Notes: generated by a model from the sequence alone, not told the origin. 64,000 nt of DNA from Stenocarpella maydis (GCA_002270565.1 NQMI01000004.1:558001-622000), one strand, 5' to 3'; counted from the stretch's first letter, positions 24,174 through 36,461 are shown. A program made the numbers and translations.

Positions 24174-24697
24174 GATAACCGGAGGATGGGGAAACGGGTC
24201 CAGGTCAACTGGATGCGCGCAATGACAGGTGCCTGACTCAAGGTGGCAGAAGGGAGCTTTAATATGGTAACAATTGTTCAGAGGATGAGGATATAGGAAC
24301 GAGAGGAGGGGGAGACGACGAGATAGATTACGGAGTAATGCGTCAGGACTGCGAGCAAAGGAGTGGAGGGGACTAAGCAGCTCGGTAGGACCCAGACAAT
24401 ATACAATACTGCACCCCCCAGCCACTGAAGCGGAGCAGGACAGATCAACACGTAGAGGTGAGGGCAGCAGGTGGTTCCGGGTTGGAAGCAGATGCGGGAG
24501 GGGAGAAGCAAATTATGAGACCAGTTGATGGGTGTTGTGCCACACGCCACTGACGCCCTGGCGAGGGAGCTGCATCAAACGTCTCGAGGAAAAGCAAAGG
24601 GCACGCGACAGGGTTTGGCACCGAGAGAGGGGAGGGGGCAAACACCAACGGCGGCCAGGGCAGGGCAGGGCAGGGCAGGGCAGGGCAAGAGAGATAA
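24174..24697. promoter_or_regulatory. Candidate GATA sites upstream of the ammonium transporter
   Basis: GATA cores occur upstream of the ATG at 24109: GGATAA at 24173-24178, AGATAG at 24321-24326 and AGATAA at 24692-24697. The last two match the HGATAR consensus of AreA/Nit2 factors that activate nitrogen-uptake genes. Short motifs like this occur by chance, so only position and gene function argue for them. Confidence 0.35.
24656..24687. repeat. Pentanucleotide repeat (CAGGG)n
   Basis: About six perfect copies of CAGGG lie in the upstream region of the ammonium transporter gene. Confidence 0.9.
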
Positions 24698-24839
24698 AAA
24701 GGGAAACTCAGATTAGGCTGCGGAAGAATAGACCACTTGGAAGAATGTCTAACAACCAAAGAACGAATGAATTCATTAATGAATGCCCAGGCCCCACCCG
24801 CACAGCTAGCCAAGGGCTATGGCCGATACGTGCAGCAAC

Positions 24840-24840
<1 letters not shown>

Positions 24841-24873
<33 letters not shown>

Positions 24874-24893
24874 AGAGCAAGAGCAAGAGCAAG
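24841..24893. repeat. Hexanucleotide repeat (GCAGGA/GCAAGA)n
   Basis: About nine hexamers, GCAGGA changing to GCAAGA towards the right end, lie in the upstream region of the ammonium transporter gene. Read on the plus strand they would encode Gln-Glu, but no supportable gene surrounds them. Confidence 0.9.
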
Positions 24894-25439
24894 GGGCGGA
24901 GAGGGCTGCAAGATTGAGCATGGTGAGGTTGACATCTGATGGTCCCCTGAACGGAGTAAGCAGAGCTAGTGTCTGTTGTGCTCATCTATCTCGTTCTGGA
25001 CAAGCATGAATGCCTGCGTACCGCAGATGACTGGGCCGGGGAGGCCAACCGGCCGACAAGGGCAAGAGGTGAGAAACAAGGGTGAGGACATTCGAGGCTG
25101 GGCAAGATGGAGCTCTGTGGGTCCTGCGGCCGATCGGCAGGTGAGGCTCATACCCTGGTGTGGTGTACGGAGTATGTACATAGTATAAAGTGACAGAAAC
25201 AATGGGCCATTGGTCGTTTATGCTTGCTGGAGTGGGGAGCTGCGATAAGGCGTGCCTGGGTGGTGGGACAAGGGACTGGGCTCTCCTGGCAAGGACGACC
25301 AGGAGCAGCGGCCGCCGTCTGTGTGGAAGTGACGAGTGAGGCAGATTCAACGGCGCGGGGGTTGACAAAGTAGGGGCCGGGAGCATGTCAGGCTTGTCAA
25401 GCGTGCATACACATGTACGGGTGAGGAGCACCTCGCGCA

Positions 25440-25460
25440 AAAAAAAAAAAAAAAAAAAAA
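25440..25460. repeat. Poly-A tract
   Basis: An uninterrupted run of about 21 A is followed by A/G-rich sequence to about 25500. It is likely length-variable and error-prone in assembly. Confidence 0.9.
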
Positions 25461-27921
25461 TTTGGAAAGAGAAAAAGAAAAAGAAAAACCAAAAGGAAAA
25501 ATTGGATAGGCTGCTGTGCGACTTGCAGTTGACAGTTGGCGGTGCAGACAAAAGGAATGGTGTAAGAAGCCAAAGCAAAGATAAGCAGGGGTCTGACCTC
25601 ATTCCCACGGCTGCCGGCGCGGGAGAGCACCGCAGGTACTTCTTTTCCTCTTCCTCTTCCCGAGCAACCTCACTTCATCACGCCCTCAGGGGCGACCACC
25701 CCACCGTCGGGTGCCTCCCTCATTCCGCCCTTCCCAAAACCCCGGGACTGCCTGGACAAACCCTAGGCCGTCGTGATAAAACTCTGGCTGCCCTAACCCC
25801 GTCCAACATTATGCAGGGCTGCTGCCAAGCACACACCAGATAGCCTCACACCACACAGGGCAAGGCTGAGAAAGTGTGCCTTCCATGTAAATCACAGTAC
25901 TGTAACCCCCCCCCCAACCCCCAGGCCCCCGCGACAGCGCCCTCAGGTCGGCCTTCGCCCGGGTGAGTGAGTGTCGGGGGCCCCATGACGATCCGGGCCA
26001 GCTGCCGGGACCTCTTCGGTCCCAAGCTTGCTTGCAATGTCACCACATGAAGCAGAATTGCTACGGTACCATGCGACGAGTTCATTGTCCGGCAGACAGG
26101 TCTCTGTCCCCAGCTTTCCCGGTCCTATAGACTGGCAGATCTCGACTGTGTGTCCACCCCGGGCAGGGCGTCGGCATGCTCATACCAATGGGGGGGATTG
26201 AAGGAGGCAGCAATCAATTCTCAAATCTGGTCATGTCTGGGGTCCTACTCCGTATGTAGTACGGACAAGGCCTTGGTCGTTCCCTACAGGCCAGCCGTTG
26301 CCTGCCTGGCCGGCTGCCTGTCCATGTCTGCCTCGAGCAATAAATTTCCGAAGCCAAACAGCGCCACACCGATCAGCCGGTACAAGATCGAGAACACGGG
26401 CGTGGTGGCTGTTAAAGGAAGGCCTGAATAGTGTACACACCCACAGGCCCAACAGCCAATGTCATCGCCCGCCCTTATCTCTCCAGGGCTGCCAAGACGG
26501 TGCACACGACAACCCTTCATGCAGGGGCAAGACTCTAACCTTCTTCCCCCGTTGCACCAACAAAACATGCGGCTCAGCCTGGCTGAAGGCTGAATCCCGC
26601 ACTCACCGAGCGTGCCCAGAGTCTATCCGCGAATGCTGCAGACAATCCGGAACTCGGGCTAGCCGTGCCCTCGGTGTCGTGCCTGGGGCAGACCTGCTTG
26701 TTATTATTACCGGCCGAACCGGCAACATCACAGCTCGTTGGAGAACAGAACGAGGACGGCGTCGTGGCCCCCGTGTTATTACCACCCATCCACAGCGAAA
26801 TCCCTCTGGGTCGTCCTGCATAGGGACTGTGACTGTGAGCACGCCCACCACACCAGCCAACGCTTCTAGACCACAAGGGATTGCCTATCTGCCTGCGCCA
26901 GTACGCAGCAGCACACCATCCTCTCCCGCCCGCGCTCGTGGACGTGCCGTCCTGACCTTTTTTTCCCTGCTCAGGCTTCCTTCCTCATTAACTTTCTCCC
27001 GCCGGGACATTGCAGGCCTCCCCCATGCACCTGCGTCCGGCCCAGCCGGCAAGCCACCTCCCACCGATCTTGGGTTGTAGCTTGCGATTGCCCCCAACCC
27101 ACAGGTGCGATGCGATTGTGCATCATCTGCAGAGACCGCGAGATGATAAGGCATGGTATGGTATGGCGGGGGTCCATGCTCCCCACGGCGGACTTCTTCT
27201 AGACCGACGGCCGGCGGTGGAGGCGGCGGCGCGCATCCCACTGCCACCACGTGGGGTCGCGGGGGCCCACCCGTCTGCGACTAGGGCGATCCCAGGAGAG
27301 GTTCTCCGTATGTCTTCTTATCGGAAGGGTGTACCGAAACGTGTGTGGTGGGAGAAGGGTGAGTGCTAGATGATTTCTTTCACATGGGTCGGCTGGGACT
27401 GAATGGCAGAGTCAGGAGAGTACGCGATCGGCATCGTCATTCTCGACGGCCGTGATTTGTGATTTGTGATCCAAGACACGCAGCTGTATCCTAACAAGCC
27501 GCTTCCCCACTGGCCCCTCCCCTCCCAACTCCCAAGAAAGCTATGTACAGTTTGCTCCGAGTATTACGTCGACAAGAAAAGTGCGCCCCTGTCCCATGTG
27601 AAATTATATAGACACTAGCCAAGCTAAGAAAAGACATTAGAATAGGCGGGAGACGAACGCTAGGTATGTTGTCGTCGGTTTATATATGCTGCAAGTGGTA
27701 TGCGCTCTGCTTTTTTGCAATGTCCAATCCCAGTTGTACTAATCCAGAAACGCCGTTGATTCGGTCCCGCGGGCGAGCGCCAATTAAACTAGTTCAGCTG
27801 CCGTTGGTGGTGTTGGTACAGCTACTGATTTGCCCACTCAAGGGCTTGTATGCCGATCCGTTGTAAATGCATCATGCTGAAGACAAGCATTCGCGAATTG
27901 TGTTGCACTTGGTGATACCAC

Positions 27922-30900
27922 CTACTGCGTGATGGTATTGAAGCGCTGTTGGAAGGCGTTGACCTTCTCGGCCTCGAGGAGCTTCTGGAGCTTCTTGGTC
28001 TCCCGGGCGGCAGTCTCCCTCTCCTCTTGGAGGGTCATGACCTCGATCTGCGCCGTGTTCATCCTACCCACAACTTCCTGCATCTCGAAGTCGGCGGTGA
28101 CCAGGGCCTTCTCAAGCTCGGCGACCCGGGCCTTCAGCGTGTCGACCTGCGAGGTGTCCTCCTCGTCGTCCCCTGAGCTGGACGGCCGGTTCTGGGAGCT
28201 CCTTCGGGAATGAGAGCTGAGCATCCGGGGGAATCTCCCGCCAGAGTTTGGTGACAGAAGTGGCGACAGGGGCGACTTCGGCGGGAACAGACGGGGGGAT
28301 CGCAATCCATTATTGGTGTCGCGCAGCCGCTGCAGGTTGGCGCTGGTCGACTCGCGCAGCTTGCTGAGCTCCTCCTCGTGACGGTTGACACGGTCCTCGG
28401 CGGCCGTCTGCGCCGCAATCACCTGCTCTTCGAGCGCCCGCATGCGGTTCTGCATACTGGCAAGTCGCTCCTTGTTGGCCTTCTGACCAGCCTCGCCTCT
28501 GGCGACTGCCTCGGAGAGTCGGCTTCGGAGAGAGGCGTTGATGGCGAGTTGAGCGCGGACCTGCTGTGTGAGCTCCTCAACCCTGTTGGCCGAGTCCCGG
28601 AGCTGGTCCGCGAGGTCGCGCTCGCTCTCCAAGTGGTCCTTTTCGGACTGCTGGAGCCTCTCTACTTGGCTTTGCAGCAAAGCATTTTCCTGACGAGCGT
28701 CGTCGCGGTCGTGAACGGCGGATGCAAGTGACTGCTCAAGACGCTCCATGGCGAGCCTGGTCCTCTCGTCCTGAGAAGCGCTGGTGCCGCCGAGCTCAAG
28801 GTCTTTGATTCGCTCAAGCGATGCCTTGTACGACTTCTTCAGGTCTTCATATGCTTTCTCCAGGGATAACGACGTAGCCGGCAGGCCCGGGACGCCAGTC
28901 GCCGAGCTGCTGCTGTAGCGAGAGAACGAGTCCGGGATCAGGATGTCCTTCTCGCTCAGCAGCGCCCTCAGGGAGGCGATCTCCTCTTCCGCCCTGTCGA
29001 GATCGCTCTTCAACCCTATCAGACCTTTCTCGACTTGCCACTTCTGCTCGATGGCTTCCTCGGCGCGACGACGCAGGATGTTCACTTCTTCGCGTAGTGT
29101 TGACACCTCCCGATCAAAACCTGCTTTTCTGGGAGATGCCGAGAGGAGTCGGTCACGCTCGGCTTCTAACGACTTGATCTTCTTCTCGTTCTCGCGGTTC
29201 TGGAAGTCTTGCCTGTCGAGCAGATTCTTCAAGGCACTGTGGAGGGCGTCCCGCTGGGCCTCGACATCCTTTAGCCTCTCGGATAAGACGTCCCTAGACT
29301 CGACGTGCCCACCCTTGACGGTATTTGACCTGCTGAGCCCGGTGGAATGGAGTCCAGAGGGCGGGCGGTTGAGCTTGAACGATTGGCCTGTAACGGAACT
29401 TGACCTCAGCCGCGCGAGCGTGTCGTGCTTTGCCTTGGAGTCCTTGATTTCCTGCAGCTCCTGCTGTAGTTTTGTGGTCTCGTAGGCGAGTTTTTCGCTG
29501 TCAGCCTGCTGTGCCTCCAGGCCTTCGACTTGTGCTCGCAATTGTGGGACAACCTCATCACGCAGGTTGTCTCGCTCCAATGCAGCACTCTGCAATTCCC
29601 CCTTGAGCGCAGTGAGCAGGTCCTCAAAATTGTCCTTGATTTGTCGCTCCTCAGACAGTCTGCGACGGAGGTCCTCGCACGTCTTTTCCAGCTCCTTGAC
29701 CCTGGCGTCGGCATCCTTGCTGGTCATCTGTGCAGCATCAGCCTGTGAAGCCTTTTCGGCAAGCTCCTTGATCTGTTGGTCGAGGGCGCTGCGGCGGCTT
29801 CTCTCCTCCTGAAGCTTGGTTGTGAGTTCGAGCCGGAGCTGCGCCTTCTCCTGCTCTGCCTTCCGCTGGATGCTCGAGATCTCGTCCCTGGGATTCTCGA
29901 ACTCGCCAGACTTGGCCGTGCTGTAACCCGAGTCTGAGAAGTAATCACTGGTCCTCTTCCCAGGTGCTTGAGGGTTGGCGATTTCTGCCTGTAACCTGTC
30001 AACCAGGTCCTCTAGGTCCATCTCGCGCCGAATGGACGAGGCCAGTTCGGCGCTGATGGCTTTCAGCTCATCCTCCATCTCCTCGATTTCGACGACGGGT
30101 GACACCAGCGTATAGGAATTCGGTGGTGTGGGAAAATATGCCTCGACGTATCCGAGGGCGTTACCCTCGTGTGTTTGTGCCTGCGTAGAATTCGGGTCCC
30201 GTGTCGACACTGGAGATTCATCGGGATATCCGTTGCGCTTTGGTGATACTGGCGATGGTATCGGAGAATAGTCTTTGTCCTTGGACTGGTCGGTGTCGGA
30301 CAGCGAAGGCGCACCCCAGCCGAAGAAGTTGCTGAGCTTTGATGAGCCGGCTGGTGACTTGGGGGGAGACTTGGGTAGCGGTTTGTTAAGGCTGTAGTGG
30401 CTGGTCTGGCTGGTGGCGCTGTCCGGTATTCTGTCGATAGTTGGCGAAGCCGTGTGGTGTTGTGCGATTGAGTTTCGATAATCAAGATCTAACTGTGGGG
30501 GCATAGGTGGCCGGGAAGACAAAGACATGCTACTGTTAGAACTATGATGACTGTGACTGGGCGGCTGCGCGCAGGGCTGGTCCGGACCCTGAGTGGCCGG
30601 AGTGACGTCTGAAGCTGGAGGCTTGGAATGTGTCAAATGGTCCGTTTGAGGTGGTGCAGGGCTGACGTCTGGAATGTTTCGAACCGCCGTTGCGGCCGGC
30701 GTGATAGGCCCGGTTGGGGGCGTGGGCCACTTGCCCTGGAATCTAGCTCGCAAAACATTCCTGTCAGCCTGGCGATTGTTCTATCGAGTGTTTTTAAGAC
30801 ATGGTGAACCTACTCTTCCTCAGACAGAGGCTCGAGGGGCGTGGGCAGGGAGGCTACGGGAGCTGGGACCTCTGCTGGGGCCAAGTCATACAAGTCTGGG

Positions 30901-31397
30901 CTGTCAAGAGAATAATAACCAGAGTCGGGCTCTTCCCGGAGGTCATGCGACTTGACGTGGAAGCTCCTCGATGAGAAACGAACGGCCAATGGCGATGCCG
31001 TGGGGCTCAGAGGCTTCCGCCGGATGGGCGACTGGCTCGCGAGAGATGCAGCTAGACTGTGAGACCTGGTGCTCCTTGGGCTGTGGAGCGGCGTCGACGA
31101 GCGTGGTGGTGGCGGTGGTGGCAGGGCGGCAGAACTGACTGACTGGGGACGAGAGGAAGGGTTGCCGGGCTGCCCATGTGACAAAGGCTGGACGAATGGT
31201 TCGTGTGAGTGGGTGATTGCTCTCGCCCGAGGTTGTGGACCAGATGAAGCGTCTAGTGTATCAGGTGTCTGTGAGGTGGACAGGGCGTCGTCAAATCGAT
31301 AGTGGTCGTATGCGGCGCCAAGGCCGTTGTGTTCTGGCGGTGCCATGGTCCGGTCCAGGTCCACCGGAGAGGGCTCGAGGGTCATGGCCTGTGACAT
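27922..31397 (-). CDS. Long coiled-coil protein with disordered N-terminus
   Basis: There are two exons, 31397-30814 and 30760-27922, joined across a 53-nt phase-2 intron (GTAGGT to GACAG); the product is 1,140 residues. The ATG at 31397 (MSQAMTLEPSPVDLDRT) is used; an ATG four codons later is equally possible. Residues 1 to about 420 are Pro/Ser-rich and disordered, with a poly-proline run (ALPPPPPPRSS) and Ser-Pro sites. From about residue 420 to the end the protein is mostly heptad-repeat coiled coil (for example RKAEQEKAQLRLELTTKLQE, EERSRRSALDQQIKELAEKA), broken by Ser/Pro linkers near residues 645 and 1000. It resembles the uncharacterised Pezizomycotina coiled-coil proteins often labelled as USO1-like or DUF7603, suggesting a scaffold or tether at membranes or the cell tip, but no diagnostic domain was seen. 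Confidence 0.88.
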
Positions 31398-32434
31398 GAT
31401 GGATATGCCAAAGAGAAGGCAGAGGGCTTTGGAGGTGCGATTGGCCCGGGACGGCAAATGATCACCGTGGGGACATGGCTTGTTCCTTGGGCGAGCAGAG
31501 GAGAAAGCGCGGATACGAAAGGCGAGGACGCGGAAAGTGACCAGAGCCGGCAGAACTGTCACGGGTTGTAGGGCATGCAACATCAATCAAAGGAGCAGCG
31601 GCAAAAGAGAGGGCGCAGTCAGGGCGGCAGCAGCAGCAGCATCAGCTTCTGGAAGGAGGAACTGGCACCGCAGGGAGGGAGACGCGGATTTTGGTCGAAT
31701 GGTACAGGGAGTTTCATTGAGGAAACAACAGACGGCCGGCCAGGAAAAAGGGGCGGGTCTCGGTCTGAAGGGGGGCCACATTTCTTGGGATCCAGGGGTT
31801 CGGCGGGGAACGATTGGCCCAATGTCGTGCTCCGGACCGGGGACAGGAGGAGAAAGGCGAGTCGCTTCGTGGCCGGATCCAGGAAGGCGCAAATAAGACG
31901 GAGGCGGTCGCTTGATGAAGGCCAGGTCAAACGTGTCAATGGGCTGGCATGATCGACAGGACAGTCTGCGGCGCCACTGACAACAGTTGGATGCTTTGCG
32001 CGCGCCTGTCTCGTTGATTTTCTTGGGCTCGCCCTGTGGAACTCTGTGTGGCTAAATCGAGCCTAGGCGACACCCACTTTTGGTCGAGCATACGGCCCCC
32101 AGAGGCAATGATTGGGCGGGTTTTCTGATGGAGGCGGCAAGGACCAGGACACGACAGGTTATGGCCATCTCTTCCGATGGTTCGCAGGTTGGTTCGCACA
32201 CACACAATACCGGATATATAATGAGTGGTACACCATGTGTGGGTCGTCGAGTTGCTGTTTTGGACGCTGCAGGGTGCGTGTGTAATCTTACTTCGCGATG
32301 GCTGCAACGCTGCCATTGCCGATTAATCTCAGGGGTGATTATCCAGATACGAGCAGGGTCTATCTCGGGAGACAGAGATGCAATCTTTCGGCACTGGTGG
32401 TGATTTGACTCTGACTGGGCGAACAAGTCGTAGG

Positions 32435-32489
32435 GTCGTGCCCATGGTCGTGCCCATGGTCGTGCCCATGGTCGTGCCCATGGTCGTGG
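32435..32489. repeat. 12-bp tandem repeat GTCGTGCCCATG
   Basis: Four perfect head-to-tail copies are followed by a 7-base partial copy. On the minus strand one frame reads His-Gly-His-Asp repeatedly, but the surrounding open frame is only 70 codons and has no other support. Confidence 0.95.
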
Positions 32490-32886
32490 TTGACGGTCGA
32501 CGACAGGAGGCCAGCATCACATGACGGTGTGAGCCTGGCCAGGTCGACGAGAGGCCCGTCGGCAGTCGACAAACTTTGCGGCTGCGCCCAGCCAGGGCCA
32601 AGATCGATCGACTCGAGCCAGATTGCATAGATCAGATCTGGTCAGACCAGACCAGACCAGTAGGGACGAGATTCGTGGTCATGAGCCCTATCCGTGTCGC
32701 ATGGCCGCCGTCCGTGTGTGGCTGTTGCTGGACCTGAGGTGGTCTCCGTCGCGCTCAGGCAGGCGGTCGCAGCGAGTTTCGCAGCCGGTAGGATGATGCT
32801 GTGGTGAGCGGCCGAGCGGCCAGAGCTGGGGCTGGTTGGACTGACTGGGCACACCCGACCAGTCAGCCAGTTAGCCAGTATTGCAC

Positions 32887-32907
32887 TACTCCGTACACTA
32901 CGGAGTA
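32887..32907. repeat. Perfect inverted repeat built from TACGGAGTA
   Basis: TACTCCGTA at 32887-32895 and TACGGAGTA at 32899-32907 form a 9-bp stem with a 3-base loop. It is followed by a region of alternating TAGTGTACACTACACTAC. Confidence 0.9.
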
Positions 32908-34499
32908 CTACATAGTGTACACTACACTACCTGGGTAGGTATGTAGAGATCGTCAGGGGCCGTGCAGCAGCGTGCATCGGCCGCTAGTCCTATTTTGGGA
33001 AAGCGGTCCTGGACAGCGACACTAACACTCGCACTTGGGGCCGGCGGCTGGCAACTCCGGCAGACCCATCACCAACCAACTTGCAACTCGCAATACCAGA
33101 GACAGCCATAGCCATACCGCGACAGCCTTAGGTGGGCGTCATGAGGACAGCCTTGTTGGAAGTGGCTTCTCCATCCTCCTCCAGCCTGCGGCAGGTTCGT
33201 GCAATCACATCCGGAGTACTTACTTATGCCCAGGGCCACCTTCTCATCTTCTCATTCAGCCCTGCGCATAGTGCCCAATCTAGTGTACAGCACTCTGTAT
33301 CTAATTAAGCCTCCCGTCCTCGGGCCAGTCGCACCAACTGGATGACGGAGGGGCCCGCCATTCGCAGGGAACAGCCTGCACTGTCTTCTTGATCGCCCGG
33401 TGTCTAAGCGGTAAAACGTCTCATCTATTTGACTTCCATCCCGGACTGGCCGCCGACCACACACCAAACACCTTGCCTGCACCAGGCAAAAAACGGCGTT
33501 CGCCTCCTGAAGTTGCTCGAGCTATGATGAGAAGGCTGGACGGTCGTATCTTTTACGCACCTAGTCTGAAAGATGCGGGTCGTGTAATCCCAATATAACG
33601 TTGGGTCTTTGAGCGTTTACTACTATGTTGAGGAAACGCCTGCAGTTCCTTAACAGGCGCAGGAATCCACGCTCAGAGGCACCTACTTTCCCTCTGTACA
33701 TAAGTTCCACCATACATCCACTCGAACCTCACCCTCCTGGGATGACCCACAGCAGCCTCTTATGCGGCAGATATATAAGACCAATTTCACCCCTTGTGTT
33801 AAAATGCAATCGCCATTAAGCATCACCTCGGAACCAACAGGAATTGTAAAGACCCCTCCCCCCAATCTATTCAAAACACTGGAGAACATACAATTCCCAC
33901 TCCCAGGTCAAGGTGAAAATTCACAATGCCCACTAAACGACATACAGACCGTGAACAACTATAGGGCTGATAATTTTGGACTGTGGGAATAGTAGGCAAC
34001 AGCCACAGTGGGCAACAGTTACTATTATAAGTGAATACGGCTGGTTCCCAGCAGTAGTCACCATGGTATAATAGGTGAATGGCCAGTAGTGACAGTAGTA
34101 AGGGGCTGACTAAGCCCCTGGCTTCTACCTATTTAAGCCCACAGCTAGCAACACCTACATACCTACCAACTCTTAGCAACCATCGAATATCAGAACCATC
34201 AACCACCACTCGTATTGCAATACGTGACCCAGCCAACATGGACCATTTTAATGGTTAGCTAGGTACCATATCACATCCATAAGCTCCAACAGGCTGCTAG
34301 TTCGTGCTGGGCTTTACTACAGTGAAATATTAAGTTTAATAAAAAAATATCAGAGAGCATAGAAGTCTCCAGCGTTATAGGAGTAAGTATTATGCGAGTG
34401 GATATCGTAGGCGTCGGCGTCGGCGTAGGCGTAATGTTCTAAGTTGGGCGATAGGCCGGTGCACACTCTGTCATGATTTGATGAAACACCCAGTCCTCC

Positions 34500-36399
34500 A
34501 TTCTAGACGGCGTCGGCGGTGATCTGGTACTCCTCAGTGGGCTGCTACCTGAGTTAGAGGTACTTACTGCATCGGTCGTACAGGATCCACACAGAGAGTC
34601 TTCCCAAGGGTACTCCCAGGCCGTTCATTACAATTTCGATCTTGAATTCAACAAGACCATTGTCAATTTCATGAAGAGGGGAGGCTTTGGCAGGCGGCTT
34701 TTGATTCGAGCCAAACTTGACGAAGACCACCCTCAGGTTCCTCGTTATATCCTCGGGCACGAACGCCTGGATGGCATCTTTCCCGAGGCTAACGATAAAG
34801 GAAAAAGCGTCGGGGAGTAGGGATGGCAACATGGACATGCGCACGCCAAACTCGGCAACGAGAAGGCCCGCAGGTGCGGATACTTTTGATCTGCTATGAG
34901 CACTTGAGCGTGCACTGCATTCCGTTGGCGGCAAGGCCTGCGTCTACCACTCTGAACTGAGCACTGCGGAGCACGAGAAGTCAAAACCCGAGTTGTGGTC
35001 TGTCTAATCGGACAGTTTCGCAGTGCCAATCCTCACGTACCGCGTTGACACTGGCGGGTTGAACCTTGACGGCTGGTGTTCATCGCAACGTCCGTTGACA
35101 ACTACTGCAAGGACGGACAGGTCGCATAACTGTACCGTGTGATTCATATTGCTATAAAACATGGCTGAATCGAGATCATCCATGTCAACGGCCACAATTC
35201 CTACCATGAGTCCAAGGAGTTCCGGCAAATCGACCGCCTGATCAGAGATCTTGCTTCTCGGGAACTATTCCTAGAACACCTCACCGCGATGATCAAAGTT
35301 CTCCAGGTCAAGATTTACGAGGACCACTAGAACGAGGGAGGTCAAGAAGTCATGGAAAAGCAAGACTTAATCGTCGACTATGTCAACAGAGAGGTTCAAA
35401 AATGCTCTACTCCCGCCGAAAACGACTCAGAACAAGGAGGCAGAGGACCCGGACCAAGCCGCGCAATCCGAGCAAGGACTAGATCCTGTCGTCATGCCGG
35501 TTGATCTTTTCAGAAACCAGTGGCTTAATGGAGACTTCCTTCAGGTAATGAGCCGCGAGGGGTACTACAAGGAGTGGCGTTCCTTCATAGCAAAGACAAA
35601 GTCGCCGTTCTCACAAGGAAAAACTCACCAGGCATTTGAATTTTCCCGCTGGGCAGAATTACACTGCTGTGGAACTCGAGGCTGGAGATGAGGCCATGAA
35701 GGAGCGGGCTTTCGAGTGCTGGTACAAGACCAAAGTTGGTGCTCACAGCGTGCACCACAGACTACGTATCGAGTTTGATATGATGCCCATAGGCACGGAC
35801 TGGGCCGTGTTCAACCCTCAGGAGAAACATTCCCAACGCCGAGCTTGACGACTTGGACGAGTACGACGGGGGAGTTTACGAGGACAGCAGCAAAGACCAA
35901 ACAGGTTGAAGGGGTGGATGGCTGCCTATAGAGGAGCAAGCCTTATAGAGTTTTCCACAATCTTCCCTACTTCTACACTCCACGTTCGGAAATGTGCCGC
36001 AGTGCTGGACCTGGACCCATCCGACTTGAGCGCGCAATGGCCGCGGTGTCGTCAATCACCATCAGACTGCCAAAAGTGATAGGAGTTCTATCAGAATATG
36101 TTCGGCTGCGTGAGCCCGGAAGATACAACTGGGCCAGACAGTTGGCAACGATTCTCCTCTCCATCCATAAATCAGCTGCTGTTATTTCTGGCTGCAGCTG
36201 AGCTACCCCAGCGGAACTCGTTTGGGATGTCTTTACAAGCGCAAGCTGCAAAAGAGCACAGGCGTTGCCCTGCATCAAGGTTGAAATATCTCATGAGCCA
36301 TGTCTTTCTTGACGAATATGTGAAGTAGGAACAGCTGGTCCGGGAGCTGGCCGCACCGATGACATCTGCATATCACGGGTCCCTCGGACGTAGTTCTGA
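34500..36399 (+). pseudogene. Decayed coding region of unknown family
   Basis: Several consecutive plus-strand stretches read like protein but in changing frames and with stops: about 34622-34830 (AVHYNFDLEFNKTIVNFMKR, PRYILGHERLDGIFPEANDK), 35172-35330 (EIIHVNGHNSYHESKEF, LFLEHLTAMIKVLQVKIYED), 35450-35650 (DPVVMPVDLFRNQWLNGDFL) and 35640-35850 (ERAFECWYKTKVGAHSVHHR, RLRIEFDMMPIGTDWAVFNP). I recognise no family. The Mutator-like transposon is inserted just downstream at 36408, so the original locus may have continued beyond it (39434 onward). The reading order suggests one long gene broken by mutations, but chance open stretches cannot be excluded. Confidence 0.35.
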
Positions 36400-36407
36400 A
36401 TTCTAAA
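36400..36407. repeat. Left target-site duplication (ATTCTAAA)
   Basis: The eight bases immediately before the left inverted repeat are identical to the eight immediately after the right inverted repeat at 39426-39433, as expected for a MULE insertion (typical duplications are 8-11 bp). Confidence 0.85.
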
Positions 36408-36461
36408 GAACGCAGAGATTCGCACCCATAAAAACGGAGGGTACACGGATACGGCCCCCAG
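36408..36461 (+). repeat. Left terminal inverted repeat of the MULE
   Basis: It begins GAACGCAGAG, contains CACCCATAAAAACGGAGGGT and ends with GCCCCCAG. It is the reverse complement of the right end with two mismatches in the first 40 bases and a 5-base difference in length further in. Confidence 0.92.

Larger units (their letters stand above)
24110..27921. other. Gene-free 3.8 kb with simple repeats
   Basis: This is the 5' flank of the ammonium transporter and the 3' flank of the coiled-coil gene. It contains the CAGGG repeat (24656-24687), the GCAGGA repeat (24841-24893), a 21-base A-run (25440-25460), and three copies of TACGGAGTA. Long open frames such as 26298-27080 (plus) and 24982-25608 (minus) have no protein-like character. 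No gene is supported. Confidence 0.45.
31398..34499. other. Gene-free 3.1 kb with repeats and a hairpin
   Basis: This is the upstream region of the coiled-coil gene, continuing into low-information DNA. It holds a 12-bp tandem repeat (32435-32489), a perfect inverted repeat (32887-32907), and from about 33960 to 34250 sequence resembling an LTR (GGGGCTGACTAAGCCCC palindrome followed by TATTTAAG). No gene is supported. Confidence 0.4.

Noticed and set aside
26298..27080. 260-codon plus-strand frame
   Set aside because: It is rich in Arg, Pro, Ser and Thr with no domain, as expected for a chance frame in GC-rich DNA, and overlaps minus-strand frames of equal quality.
27922..30753. Coiled-coil gene as a single 943-codon frame
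   Set aside because: The apparent start is TTG; a canonical intron joins the frame to an upstream exon with an ATG at 31397.
33380..33460. tRNA-like sequence (GGTGTCTAAGCGGT)
   Set aside because: There is no T arm with GGTTCRA and no acceptor-stem pairing.
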